Assembly: GCA_947646735.1 (NCBI GenBank)
Contig: CANTFK010000797.1
Location: 124,001-188,000 of the forward strand
Source of the DNA: Peronospora farinosa
Taxonomy: Eukaryota > Oomycota > Peronosporomycetes > Peronosporales > Peronosporaceae
Reading direction: 5' to 3'
Length of the DNA stretch: 64,000 bases
The position numbers were made by a program, and so were the translations under genes. The notes below the pieces were generated by a model, which was not told the origin of the DNA, ran no database searches, and saw only the letters and a list, made by a program, of their open reading frames with translations. The stretch's first letter is position 1. Each line of letters opens with the position of its first letter. Shown piece by piece: positions 42,208 through 52,859 of the stretch.

Positions 42208-43488
42208 TGTGGTGGAGTGGGATTCGCAAAATTGCTGATGCGATCCCAACTCTCCACTGGCGCCCGGACGACCGACTAACGGAGGGGGTACCCCGATTCC
42301 GTGTGTATAGCCTTCCTCACCTTGTGTACCCGTCGGTAGGGCGGGTTGCTCTCTTCTCGGTAGACTTGAGTCGATGTTGAACTTGATTGTGTTAGGGATA
42401 GGTGGGGGGGGGGCGATCGCGTGGAATTCCTCACACGATCGCAGTTGTTCTTGGGGTGCTCTATTTGAGTCGCCCTGATCTCCCTTGAGATCGCCTTGTC
42501 CAAAAATGTAGATACTTGATCCGCTTGCCTTCTGACCACTTGAGCCGTCTCGCGATCTTGTATCTGGACTTCTTAGTCCTCTGCGTCCAATCGCAGCTTG
42601 ATTTGTTTTGTTGAGAATTCTTGCAATCCCTGGCCAAACAATCCAGGGATATGACTTGCGTAGTAGGTAGACTTCCTTGAGACGTCGGGAGGCCAAAGAA
42701 TCCAGCCCGGAAGAGAAGTCGACACGTGTACTTAGAAGCAAATTGAACTCTGTTAATGTTAACCAATCAAATACCAAAACCTATGATCTTGACTATCTGT
42801 AGCTCAGGATCTGTTGCCACGTATCGCCCTTTCGGAAAAAATCAGATCTCGGAATGTGGTCCACTCCAATATAGCCGCGATCTGGATCGCTACCTCACTC
42901 GGATATAATACCATTTTAGTACCAGATCGCGGTACTAAATAATTAGTACCAGATCGCGGTACTAAATAATTAGTACCAGATCGCGGTACTAAATAATTAG
43001 TACCAGATCGCGGTACTAAATAATTAATACCAGATCGCGGTACTAAATAATTAATATCGGATCGCGATCCGCCGGATCCCGACTTGTCTTCTTCACCGTT
43101 TCTCAGGTCATGTGAGATAGTTCATCAATGTGACATTTCATATCCACCATTCCAGTCCTCCATAGCGACGTGATCCACACCAGACCGTCCTCCACATGCT
43201 TGGATGTACCCATCTTCCTCCTTAGCGACCGCGTTCACGCGGATCGCCATCGGAAATACTGGAGATCGCAATAGCGTAGTTTCTAGGCCATATTTGACCC
43301 CACATAGAAGTGCAAACTACTCCATTCACTGTTTTCCATCCTATTTGACATCGTCTTGAAACCTTTCTGCGAGATCGCGACTCATCAATATTGGCCACGA
43401 GATCGCGACTCATTAATATTGGCCATTTCGGACTTAACCGAAAATATGCGATCACACTTGGCGAAATTCACTCTTTCACTTCGCCACA
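42208..43488 (-). repeat. E4 5' LTR
   Basis: 1281 bp, the partner of 30085-31364; I noticed two differences. Contains the 27-bp array at 42916-43050. TCGG follows at 43489-43492. Confidence 0.95.
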
Positions 43489-44039
43489 TCGGAATATCCA
43501 GACTTCATGGTCTCGTACGGTTGAAAAACATCTGGAATGTAACGAAGAAGTAAGGAACGTGATCATGTATACTGCTTGGGAGGGAATCCAAGCCAACGTA
43601 CTAGGAACCTGCGCGCGGATGGAACCGCGCGCTTCTTATGAGCCGACTAAAGTAATGATTGGGGACCCACAATGCGGTCTACAATCCAGCGCACCTGTTT
43701 CTCCGCATCCACAAGCGGTGGTAATCCCTCGCGATGGTAATTCTGGCGTCCTGGTTGCCCAGGACGATGTTGGTCTGGACGCAAACAAGTCTGCCAATGC
43801 TCAGCCAAAGGCTGAGACTGCCCTTAAGCGTGCTGCACAGGCGGAGAAGACTGCGAGTGAGATCCGGCAGTCGAACCCCAGATTCTAGAGCGGATGAGGG
43901 TTATGGAGCGCATGTTCCTTGGTCGTGCACAGACGGAATCGCAACCGCACCCGATGTCATCGGCGCATCGAGCACTACGGGAAGGCCGATCGACCTACGG
44001 ACCCCTGGACCCGGCATTAGAGCCAACCCGTGAATCATA
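43489..44039 (+). pseudogene. E3 convergent accessory frame (aORF), second part
   Basis: Continues from 30084 in the same phase once one TCGG is removed (codons CAT CGG AAT ATC). It reads SWSRTVEKHLECNEEVRNV, a linker, then a Lys/Ala/Glu heptad helix (ETALKRAAQAEKTASEIRQ). A one-base loss near 43882 shifts the frame to ILERMRVMERMFLGRAQTES, and the final stop is at 44037-44039. The end meets the last codons of E3 pol on the other strand. The C-terminal helix matches the E2 antisense frame in position and character. Confidence 0.6.
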
Positions 44040-47000
44040 GCCGGCTATATTCCTTAAAGCCGCCTGACGTAAAACGTCGGGTGGAGTCGCAATGATGAGG
44101 GAACATCGAGTGTGTAAGCGTCGCCGATTGCCTACAAAACCTGAAATGGACCGATGAAGCGTGGCCCGAGTTACTCGCACCTAGGTTAGTAACCACTGAA
44201 AACCTGACCTTTTGTCGACAATAAAACCTGATCGCTTTTTTTTACTTGCTCATGTTCTTTCTGCCATGTTTATCAGCGTTCTCTTTTTGCTGGTCTACCG
44301 CAGTTTGTAGTGCGTCGCGTAAAAACCGGGTGATTGCTTGAAGTTGGAGTATACACTCCGACACAGCCATGTCATCAATTGGTCGCGCCGACTCAATCGG
44401 CGCGTAGTTGGCAGTAGGCGAATGCTTACCCGAAGAAGGTTCAATCAATGTCTGCGCAGTCCATCGAGCTAATGGGGACGCCACATCTGATGGCGTCAAA
44501 GTGGCCGTCTTTGCCTTGGATCGGGTTATTGCATTCGCGCTCAAAACAAATACCGTGAGCTGCACTCGATCCTTGTCTGTCACCTTTATCCCCTCCAGAA
44601 TAAAGCCAGTAGGTGTCGTGGGTCGCCCAACGGAAAGGAGAGTAGGAACACGAGGGTGACGAGCCAAATTCACAAAAAATGGCGTCAACCCTGTTGACGC
44701 GTGTACGGCGTTGTTGAGTGCGAACTCAGCGAGTGGTAAAAATGCACTCCAACTTGTGAATGACGTAGCGTAACTTCGAAGAACGTCTTCGAGGACTCGG
44801 TTCACGCGCTCGGTCTGCCCATCCGTTTCCGGATGGGATGCCGTCGACATCAGCAGTTTTGTCCCGAGGAGCTCGAACAGTGACGTCCAAAATGCGGACG
44901 TAAATCGCGGATCACAGTCCGAAACAATGTCTTCTGGAAGGCCATGATGACGGAACACCGCGTCGATGAAGTGCGCCGCGGTCTCTGCCGAGGTGATCTT
45001 AGCGTGAACAGGCACGAGATGTGTCATCTTGCTGATATCTGTCAACAAAGATTAAGATGCCCGTTCGAGCTTGGCTATCGGGCGCAAGCCCGAAGATAAA
45101 GTCCATCAAAACTGATCTCCAGGCCTCTGCTGCAATTGGCAACGATCGCAAGGGAGCCTGTGACGATGGTGATGGCTTCACACGCTGACATATTTCGCAC
45201 GTTCGGATCCAGTTGCGTACCCACTTATACATGTGGGGCCAGAAGAAGTCTCGAGATACAGCCGCGAAAGTCTTTTCGCGGCCTAAATGGCCGCCAACAG
45301 GGGCATCGTGGTACTCGTGGATGATTCTTGCACACAGTTCCATGTCGTTGGCAATCAACGTGCGAGGAGCATCGAATTTGTCGATGCTATACAGAGGCAA
45401 ATCGCCGTCTAAACTGTATGATGAATATGGTCGCGCTTGGTACGGGATAATGCTACCAGTACAGCATCGCTGGGAGCACGCAGATGGCCGATAATGTCTG
45501 CATAATCTGAGTCACCCTTGTACGCTGCGACAATCTCATCAAATAAACACGGCTCGGGTGTAACCCGAGTTAAGTTCAGCGATACACTCATCGCACATCG
45601 ATCATTATCGTCCTCTTCATCAGTATCCTGACGACTCAGAGCAGTCCGAGGATCGTAGTCGGGACGTCGTGACAGAGCGTTGGCGAGAATATTAGTCTTG
45701 TCTGGCTTGTAATGTACGAAGAAGTTGTACTCAGAGAAGAATGAGAGCCATCGTGTCATCCGTTGGGACAGTTGTGGGCTCTTCATTACTGTGCGCAGCG
45801 ATGCATGATCGGTGTACAAAGCAAATGTACGTTCACCAAGCAGATACACGCGAAACTTGATGAGTGCGTAGCGCATTGATAGCATCTCCTTGTCGTGAAA
45901 CGGATAGCTGTTCTCATCTGGCTTCATGTGTGGCGACTGATAGATCACGAATCGTTCACAGCCCTCATCATCAAATTGCATGAAGGCACAACCAATTACG
46001 AAATCACTGGAATCTCATACCACGTCGAACGGCTTGTAGTCGTCTGGTAGAACAAGCACTGGCGCTGACCCAGCACCGGAATCTCCGGTGCCCAAAAGAC
46101 ACATTTCTTCATATTTGCATACAAATTCTAGTTTCGCATGACTTGATAAACCTGTTTTAAGTGTTGAAGGTAAACTTTGACATCGCTGAGGTTTCCCTCG
46201 GCACGACTGTGGACTAGGATGCCGTCAAAATAACTTGGAGCAAAGTTCCGAAGGGGTCTCAACCCTTGAAACATCATGCGATTGAAAGTGGCCGGAGCGT
46301 TCTTCAACCCTTGTGGCATAAAATGACACTCAGGGTGCTCACCGCGGTGAGTGGGTTTCACTCGGTCGAATCAGAATCTGGTAAAAGCCATCGGTCAAGT
46401 CGATGGCACTGAAGATGACACTTTCTGACATGGAATTCAGCACCATGTCCTTTGTGGGAATAGGCGTCTGTGCAGGAATAGTGGCATCATTCAGCTTATT
46501 AAACGCATGAACTATTCACCAACCTCCCGTGGCCTTCTTCACGCAGAAGGTTGGACTCGAATGTGGTGAGATACTCTCACGCACATGACCCGCCTTGAGG
46601 CGGCCTTTATAAAATGTGTCAATAGCTTCGACTTGATCTAGAGGCAACGGCCACTGCCGTGTCACACGATACTTCGACCCTGGCACGAGATTGATCTCGC
46701 CACGGTCAGAAGGAAGTTCAGCCGGGATCTTGTTCGAGAACACGTCTGCATACTCACGAGCAACGTCGTAGACAGGGTTACCAGACTCTCGCAGAGCCTC
46801 CCATGACTGTGATGCAAACCTTTCCTCACGCGCTGAATTTGACTCAGCGCTTCGAGGACGCGCCATATGCTCCTCCACGGTAACCACCTCGTTGGTGATC
46901 AGACACACTTGTTCCACAGTGCCTCCCTTAAGGTCACGTAGGAAATGCTTCCAGGAAAGCCCTGGAAGACTTGTAATGGAAGACGCATTACGAGGAGGAC

Positions 47001-48258
47001 TCTCGACCTCGATATATTGGCGCCTTTGTGGACTCCCTTCCACGTACACGATAGCGTGGACACATTCCAGCGCTAAATTCTCGGTGCTGTTGTCCCCATC
47101 TTGCTTTGAGTCACTACTCGAAGCTGGCGAGCCTCAGTCAGGTGATAAACCATCACCCCCCTCTAGGAACTGGATGTTTTCATCCACGATGCCGGAAACA
47201 CTATACGGGAGTACCCCAAACTCGAACGTCGATACTTGATGAGGGACCTCCTGCTCGGCCTCCGTAAACCCGTGTGGAATCCCCTACTCAACCACAATTT
47301 GCCCACGTGGGAACCTCGGTTTGAACACAGTGGGTGATGATGGTAACCCCGGTTCGACCATCATGCTCTCGCGTGGGGACTCCTGTTCGTCCACGTCACA
47401 CTTGTTGGCGAGCACCTGCTCGTCGTCACATGCCTTATGGAACCCCCTGCTCAACCACAACAGGTGCAGATGGGAACCCCGGTTCGACCACTGCATTCTC
47501 GTGCGGGAACCCCTGTTCAACCGCGTTAATGACACGCGGTAACCCCTGTTCGACCGCGTCGTCCTCGTCGTTTTTTTCCTCGCTGAGGAGCGAGGAGTCA
47601 CTGTGCTTGTGTATCGAAGAACAGCACAAGCAGTGCAGAGAGGGCCATCTCTCGCTCTTTACACCGCCAGCGTTGTGGAATCACGATCCACGACTGTGAC
47701 GTCCGGCCATTCACTTGGAGACACCAAGAGATGGTTAAACACTTCACTGACATCGAACTTGCGTCGACGTCTCACTGATCTGGCTAACCAGTCGATCTGG
47801 GGATTATAACGTGCCAACTATGGCATGCCCCCATGGCATGCCCAGTATGCAATCGAATGCATAATTCATTGCGATCACCAAGAAACCATTATTACTGCGA
47901 AAGCCATCAAACGTGTACGGCCTCGACACTTCGCGCCGCGATACGCGGTGTGGTTTCCCGTCAGACAACATGACGAAGACTTGGCCAGGTCCCTCACGGA
48001 CCTGAATGCTGGGAGGCAGATTCGACAAACAAGATTCACGAAAGAAATTGTTTGTTGCTCCTGAGTCCAGGAGTGCTCGCAGAGGTCGCCGGACGCCGGC
48101 GACATGTAAACTGACAATAATCAGACGTGAATCACCACTCGTAGTGGTGGCATTTAACCGTGCGCGTAGCGCAGGAGGACTGGAAGGTTGGGCTGCCACC
48201 GGGGGACCCGGACCTCCGTTCCAACCAGTAGGGCGCCCTGCACCTACTGGTCCCGACC
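44034..48258 (-). pseudogene. E3 pol: protease, RT, RNase H, integrase
   Basis: Protease LLDSGATNN (near 48060). A linker has degenerate VEQGFP-type repeats (47290-47560). RT is broken, with the catalytic box changed to YFDG (near 46215), so it is inactive. A deletion removes part of the RT-RNase H region near 46070. RNase H (TDHASLRTVMKSPQLSQRM) and ANALSRRPDYD follow. The integrase keeps HLGREKTF, CEICQRVK, SDCDPRF and TDGQTERV. The C-terminal HPTFYVRRL is near 44060. No chromodomain. Many shifts and stops (for example near 45050, 45400, 46000, 46510, 47100). Confidence 0.8.
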
Positions 48259-48265
48259 GTTTTTT
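48225..48265 (-). promoter_or_regulatory. E3 gag-pol -1 ribosomal frameshift signal
   Basis: A AAA AAC (complement of 48259-48265), 8-nt spacer, then CCAGTAGG (48250-48243) pairing with CCTACTGG (48232-48225); the gag stop TAG is in the first arm. Same layout as E2, with a different spacer and changed loop bases. Confidence 0.85.
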
Positions 48266-48776
48266 GGACGTGCAGCCGGTACAGCACCCTCATGATGGGC
48301 ATCCACTACTTGAATCAATATCCGCGCTGGCGCACGGCACTCATCCGCGCAATGCCCTGGCTTGCGACGTTAAAGCAAACCATTTGACGCCCGGTGCGAG
48401 CGTCACCCTTTTGGGGGGGGACACGTCTTCGGTCACCCAACGACTCAATCACGTCGATCTCCAACGGCTCTGGACCAGAAGGTTGGGGGACGGTGACGAC
48501 CAAGGGTTTGGCATAGGCCTTTGTGACCTTAAAGTCCTCACGGAGGGCAATAGAAAATACCTTCACCAATGTGGCAGACTCGGCGCGCTCTAGCGATAAG
48601 CGGGTCTGCCCCTCACGCGTACCATCCACAAAGACATTCTACTTGCGTGTACATGTCCATGGGGTGCGTGATCATACACGACGCCAGATGTCTAGCCATC
48701 TGCACGTAGTCGCGCATCGCCATTTTATCCTGTCGCATAGACAGGAATATTGAGCGCACCAATTTTCTCCTCTACT
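48244..48776 (-). pseudogene. E3 gag, C-terminal part
   Basis: Capsid end (SMRQDKMAMRDYVQMARHLA), a break near 48640, then GREGQTRLSLERAES-like sequence, QPSGPEPLEIDVIES (aligns with E2 around its premature stop) and a decayed knuckle. It is truncated on the right near 48776, where E5 pol begins with no identifiable LTR between them. Confidence 0.7.
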
Positions 48777-51700
48777 CATTGGTAAGGGAAATGCCCTTCC
48801 TCCCATAGCTCGAGGAGCTGTATGTGATATCGATATTGGTAGATCAAATTTAATTGCACAACGAGTACGAACGGTCCCTCCTATATTTCGCGAGAAGTCA
48901 GCTGACCTAATCAAAAGAAGACTACTAGCCAGAATTATCCAACCATCGACATCACCATGGGCTTCGCCGATTGTGGTAATTATAAAAAAGAATGGTGTCA
49001 ACATCCGGTTATGTATTGACTATCGGCGGGTGAATCAACTCACAAGATTGATGGTGTATTCTATGCCGCTGATTAGCGAATTATTGCAAGATATGGATAA
49101 AGCTATGTGGTATTGTTCGTTGGATATGGCCAGTGGATTTTGGGTCGTAGAAATGACCGAGCGAGCAAGAATGATTTCTGCTTTTATCACGACGTCAGGC
49201 CTGTTCGAGTGGCTACGAATGCCGTTTGGGCTAAAAAACGCTCCGCAGATTTACCAACGTCTGATTTATAGTGCACTATATGGATATCTCAGAATCGGTA
49301 AGGATTCAAGTGCAACTGTTGCAGGATCATTCGATTCCACTAGTATGGTAATTGGATCGCCGAAGCTGATTGATATATTCACTTTGGGCGAACCGGATAC
49401 CAGCCAGAAGCCTTCTGTGCTCGACCGAAGGTCATATATTGATGACATAATAATTCCAGCGACACCGTGGACCTCCTTATATAATAAGATAAAGCGATTG
49501 CTAGAAGTATGCTGTAAATGGAATTTGTCTATCAGTCTCGCTAAAAGTTTGTGGGGACGACGTAAGGTGGACTACCTGGGTCATCAAGTCTCACTGGCAG
49601 GAATCGAAGCTAATCCAAAGGATTTGGGATCGCTGGTGAATATTCCGTTCCCAAAAACGTTGCGATCGATGCAATCGTTTCTGGGAAGCTTGAATTACTA
49701 TAGTCGATTTGTCGAAGACTTTGCGATTTATGCGTCAGTGCTATATGAATTAAGGGAAGCAGATTTCCATGAAATCCGCTGTTCTGACAAGATGAATGCA
49801 TTGGATTCGACTGTCGCAACCAGGAATGATTCAGATCAAAAGTTCGATATTGGGGGCGATCCGGATCCGGAACGTCGGACTAGTTGGGAAAAAGCAATGA
49901 TCGCGTTCACGACGTTGAAAGCCAAGATCGCTAATATACCGATACTCAAACATTTCGATTCAGAACGGCCTCCGGTAATTGTCGTATACGCGAGTATTTG
50001 GGCAGTTTAAGCAGCTTTGGTGCAGGAGTATGATGGCAAATACTGGCCAGTTACGTTTACAAGCCGAACGCTGAAGCCGAATGAGATCAATTACGGAATA
50101 GTCGAGAAGGGATACTGCCTTACTTCGGGTTTTGGATATATGCTATTGTATGCTAGTCTCGCGAGAAATGAAAGTGCTTACGCGTTTTTCGACGATGGCC
50201 GGATTGGTGCAATCCTTCCCAGGGCGCCGAGTATCTCATCTTCGCCCTTTTCACATTTCTTGATCTCCAACGTCCAAGTCGATAATAATGCGACCCACCT
50301 TCCTAGCCTGTCATTAAGACCCTGCAAGTGTAACCCCCGTGAAGAAGTTGATGAAGTGCTGATCGCGATCGCTCCATGAAGCAGCCAAGGCAGACTTTAA
50401 GTATGCCACCGCCTACGGTGGAAATGGATGAAATTCTTTTGGTCGCCAGATGCGGGGTGAAGACGATTGCAAGGCTCCTGGACTGAAATTAGCACGAACA
50501 AAGCGAAAGGGTATATCATACAGTGCGATAATATGGAAACTTCCCGAGTGGACTATTGTGGCGCTTGCGTCGTAGTATGCAACGGACTTAACAGTGAACG
50601 AAGCCGAATATCGGGGTTTACTATTAAGTTTTGATCTCTTGGAGAATCAAACTAGGGGACGCGTTATTATTTGTGGCGACTTCAACCTAGTGATTCGACA
50701 GATGCGGGGTGAAATCGATTGCAAGGCTCCTGGACTGCAGTTGTTGCGACAGAAAGCAATGGAGAAGCTTCGATCATGGACGATCCATGAGTTCTTACAT
50801 ATGAAGCGCGACTGGAACCAAAGTGCAGATCGACTGGCAAGTACTGCTTTGCAGAAGGAACAAGGTGTGGTCATCACTTCGGAAGGAGATCGCCAAGATC
50901 TCATACCCTTAATAGGCTGTATGAGTTGTTGAGGTCGAAGCAGACCGAATCGGTGGTTAAAGTGGCTGCGATTACCAGAGCAACCCGGAGAAGACGTCAA
51001 CCACCCGAGATCTTGCAAGAAGAATTTGTGCAGCAAAGGCGAAGTGAACGTATACGACAAGCTCAAGATGAGGAATGTTGGATCGCTAACCTAAAGATTT
51101 TTCTGATTGGTGATATAACGAATCTCAGTATGGAAGAAGCGAAGTCATGCGCCAAGATTGCAAGTGATTATGAGGTGGATGAAAGCGATATTCTATATTT
51201 TTGCCCGGGAGCTGTGAAAAATTCGGACGATCTCGATGGAATTGCTCGTTTGGTGGTGCCAGAAACTCTTCAGCAAGATTTTCTACACCACTACCATGCC
51301 AGTTTGGAAGGAGGGCACCAGGGAATCGGTAGGACGTATCAACGGATCCGATCTCGTTTTCATTGGAGAGGCCTGTATCGCAGTGTACAACGATATGTGA
51401 GCGAATGCACTGACTGCGAGACTGGAAAAGGACGTCCGGTTATTAATGGGAGTCTCCGGGAAATTTACAAGCTACTTATCCGTTCCAGATTATTGCCATG
51501 GATCATATTCCGTCGCTGCCTAGATCTTCCAAAGGCAACACTGAATTATTGATCTGGGTCGATCTCTTTTCGGGCTATGTGGTTGCCAAGGCGAGCAAAT
51601 CTAGAACAGCTCAGGCGATCGCCGAGAATTACGAGGAGTGTATCTTTCGACGATTCGGTGCGAGTGAAGCGATACGGCACGATCGAAGACCTGGATTTAT

Positions 51701-52601
51701 GTCAGATTTTTTCCGTGCGTTCAATCGACTTATTGGGCAAAAGCAAAGAGCAACGATGGCATATCGCCCTCAAGCAAATGGGACTGCCGAACGTATCGTT
51801 CAGACATTAACCCGAGCTTTAAAAATGTACGTCTTGGACGTCAATCAACAAGATTAGGACGAATATGCTGAGCGGCTGACATTCGCGATAAATACTGCCC
51901 AAGATCGAGTTCGTGGGGACACGCCTTTTTACTCGATTCACGGATGAGATCCTCGATCTACGTTGGAAGCTACGTTGCAACTGAGAAGTACTCAGCCACG
52001 AGATCGAGAACCTCGCAGGTGGCGATATCATGTACAACGATACTACCAGCGAGCCCTAGATGTAGTCAACGAGCGACTTAAAATGGCTATCCAGACTCGA
52101 GCGGATCAGCATAACGAAGACTTACAACCTCACGAGATCGAGCTCGGTACCCAAGTTTAGTTATATCTAGATCGAGTGAAGGAAGGATTTGCTCGAAAAT
52201 TAGCGCATATGTGGCATGGACCTTTTCGAGTGAGTGAAGTTTGTCGTGATCAAGCTGTTCGCCTGGAGATCGCTGGCACGCCGTATCAGTTATTCCCGAT
52301 CGTGCATATATACAAGTTGAAATGTGTAAAAGTATTACCCGACCGCCCGAAGCAGTTGCTGACGGTGGAAGAAGAAGATCTTTTTGATTTCGATGAAGCA
52401 CTTTCGCCGGAGGATAGCTGGGAGAGGCAACATGGAGATAACAAGTTCGAAGTGGAGAAGATTGAGGATATGCGATCCGGCAGCAAAAATCGTTTTGGAC
52501 GGGTGCATCGTCAATTTAAGGTTTACTGGAAGGGCCATACCGATCCATCGCGGGGTGATGAGGCGGATCTAAACTGTGGGGCATTGTTGCAGAAATTTTA
52601 G
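48772..52601 (+). pseudogene. E5 pol (from RT to chromodomain)
   Basis: RT is intact from 48772 to 50010 including RRSYIDDIIIP. TAA at 50008-50010 ends the frame in the tether (YASIWAV). A 103-bp inversion (50219-50321) and a 39-bp patch (50447-50485) destroy the tether and the start of the second RNase H. The latter resumes at 50594 (NEAEYRGLLLSFDLL, CGDFNLV). The integrase zinc domain is at 50926-51450, a frameshift lies near 51500, and the core has RHDRRPGF and QANGTAERI. Stops at about 51856, 51945 and 52158, then the chromodomain at 52420-52600. Confidence 0.85.
50219..50321. other. 103-bp in-place inversion within E5 pol
   Basis: Compared with E4, the segment between GTGCAATCCTTC and CTGCAAGTGT is present in reverse-complement orientation with both borders clean. 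Read on the plus strand it matches the plus strand of E4 (about 36443-36547), whereas E4 pol is on the minus strand. Confidence 0.8.
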
Positions 52602-52859
52602 CGCGAACAAGTTCGCCGTAATGTTCAAAGTTATGCAGTCTCAAGAAGACAAAAAAGCTGAAAATTAGTGAATTGTTTATTTCGCTTACGGAGAGTGGAA
52701 CTGACTATACAAGATGGTTGTATAGCTGGGGGAACGAGGATATAAGTGAATTTGTGTGGCAATCGAAGGTCTGAAAGACCAGATCGAGGCTGAAAAGGCC
52801 CAAAACAAGAAGACAATTGCAAAAGCGACCAGAAGAATGAAGCTAAAAAACAGTGAAAT

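Larger units (their letters stand above)
30085..43488 (-). mobile_element. E4: nearly intact 13.4-kb Ty3/Gypsy element with dual RNase H and convergent ORF
   Basis: LTRs at 42208-43488 (5') and 30085-31364 (3') differ, as far as I could compare by eye, by one base in a G run and one C/T near the end. Flanks carry TCGG at 30081-30084 and 43489-43492. Minus-strand order: gag, -1 frameshift junction, protease, repeat linker, RT, RNase H-like tether, second RNase H, integrase, chromodomain. On the plus strand, between the 3' LTR and pol, lies the convergent aORF. One nonsense codon in pol and one 20-nt loss in the aORF are the only clear lesions. It inserted inside the aORF of E3. Confidence 0.93.
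28564..48776 (-). mobile_element. E3: decayed Ty3/Gypsy element, split by a solo LTR and by E4, 5' end lost
   Basis: Minus-strand element. The 3' LTR is 28564-28904, followed inside by a polypurine tract, the convergent frame (29055-30084 plus 43489-44039), pol (44034-48258) and part of gag (48244-48776). Removing the solo LTR (TSD GCGCA) and E4 (TSD TCGG) restores one continuous convergent frame across both junctions, which shows that the two flanks belong to one element. The 5' LTR and the start of gag are absent; E5 begins there. Pol is related to E2 but has no chromodomain and carries YFDG in place of YFDD. Confidence 0.8.

Noticed and set aside
42208..42777. Treating gag of E4 as a 953-residue protein starting inside the LTR
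   Set aside because: The LTR part has no ATG; the first ATG is at the LTR border. Kept as a finding rather than as the gene start.
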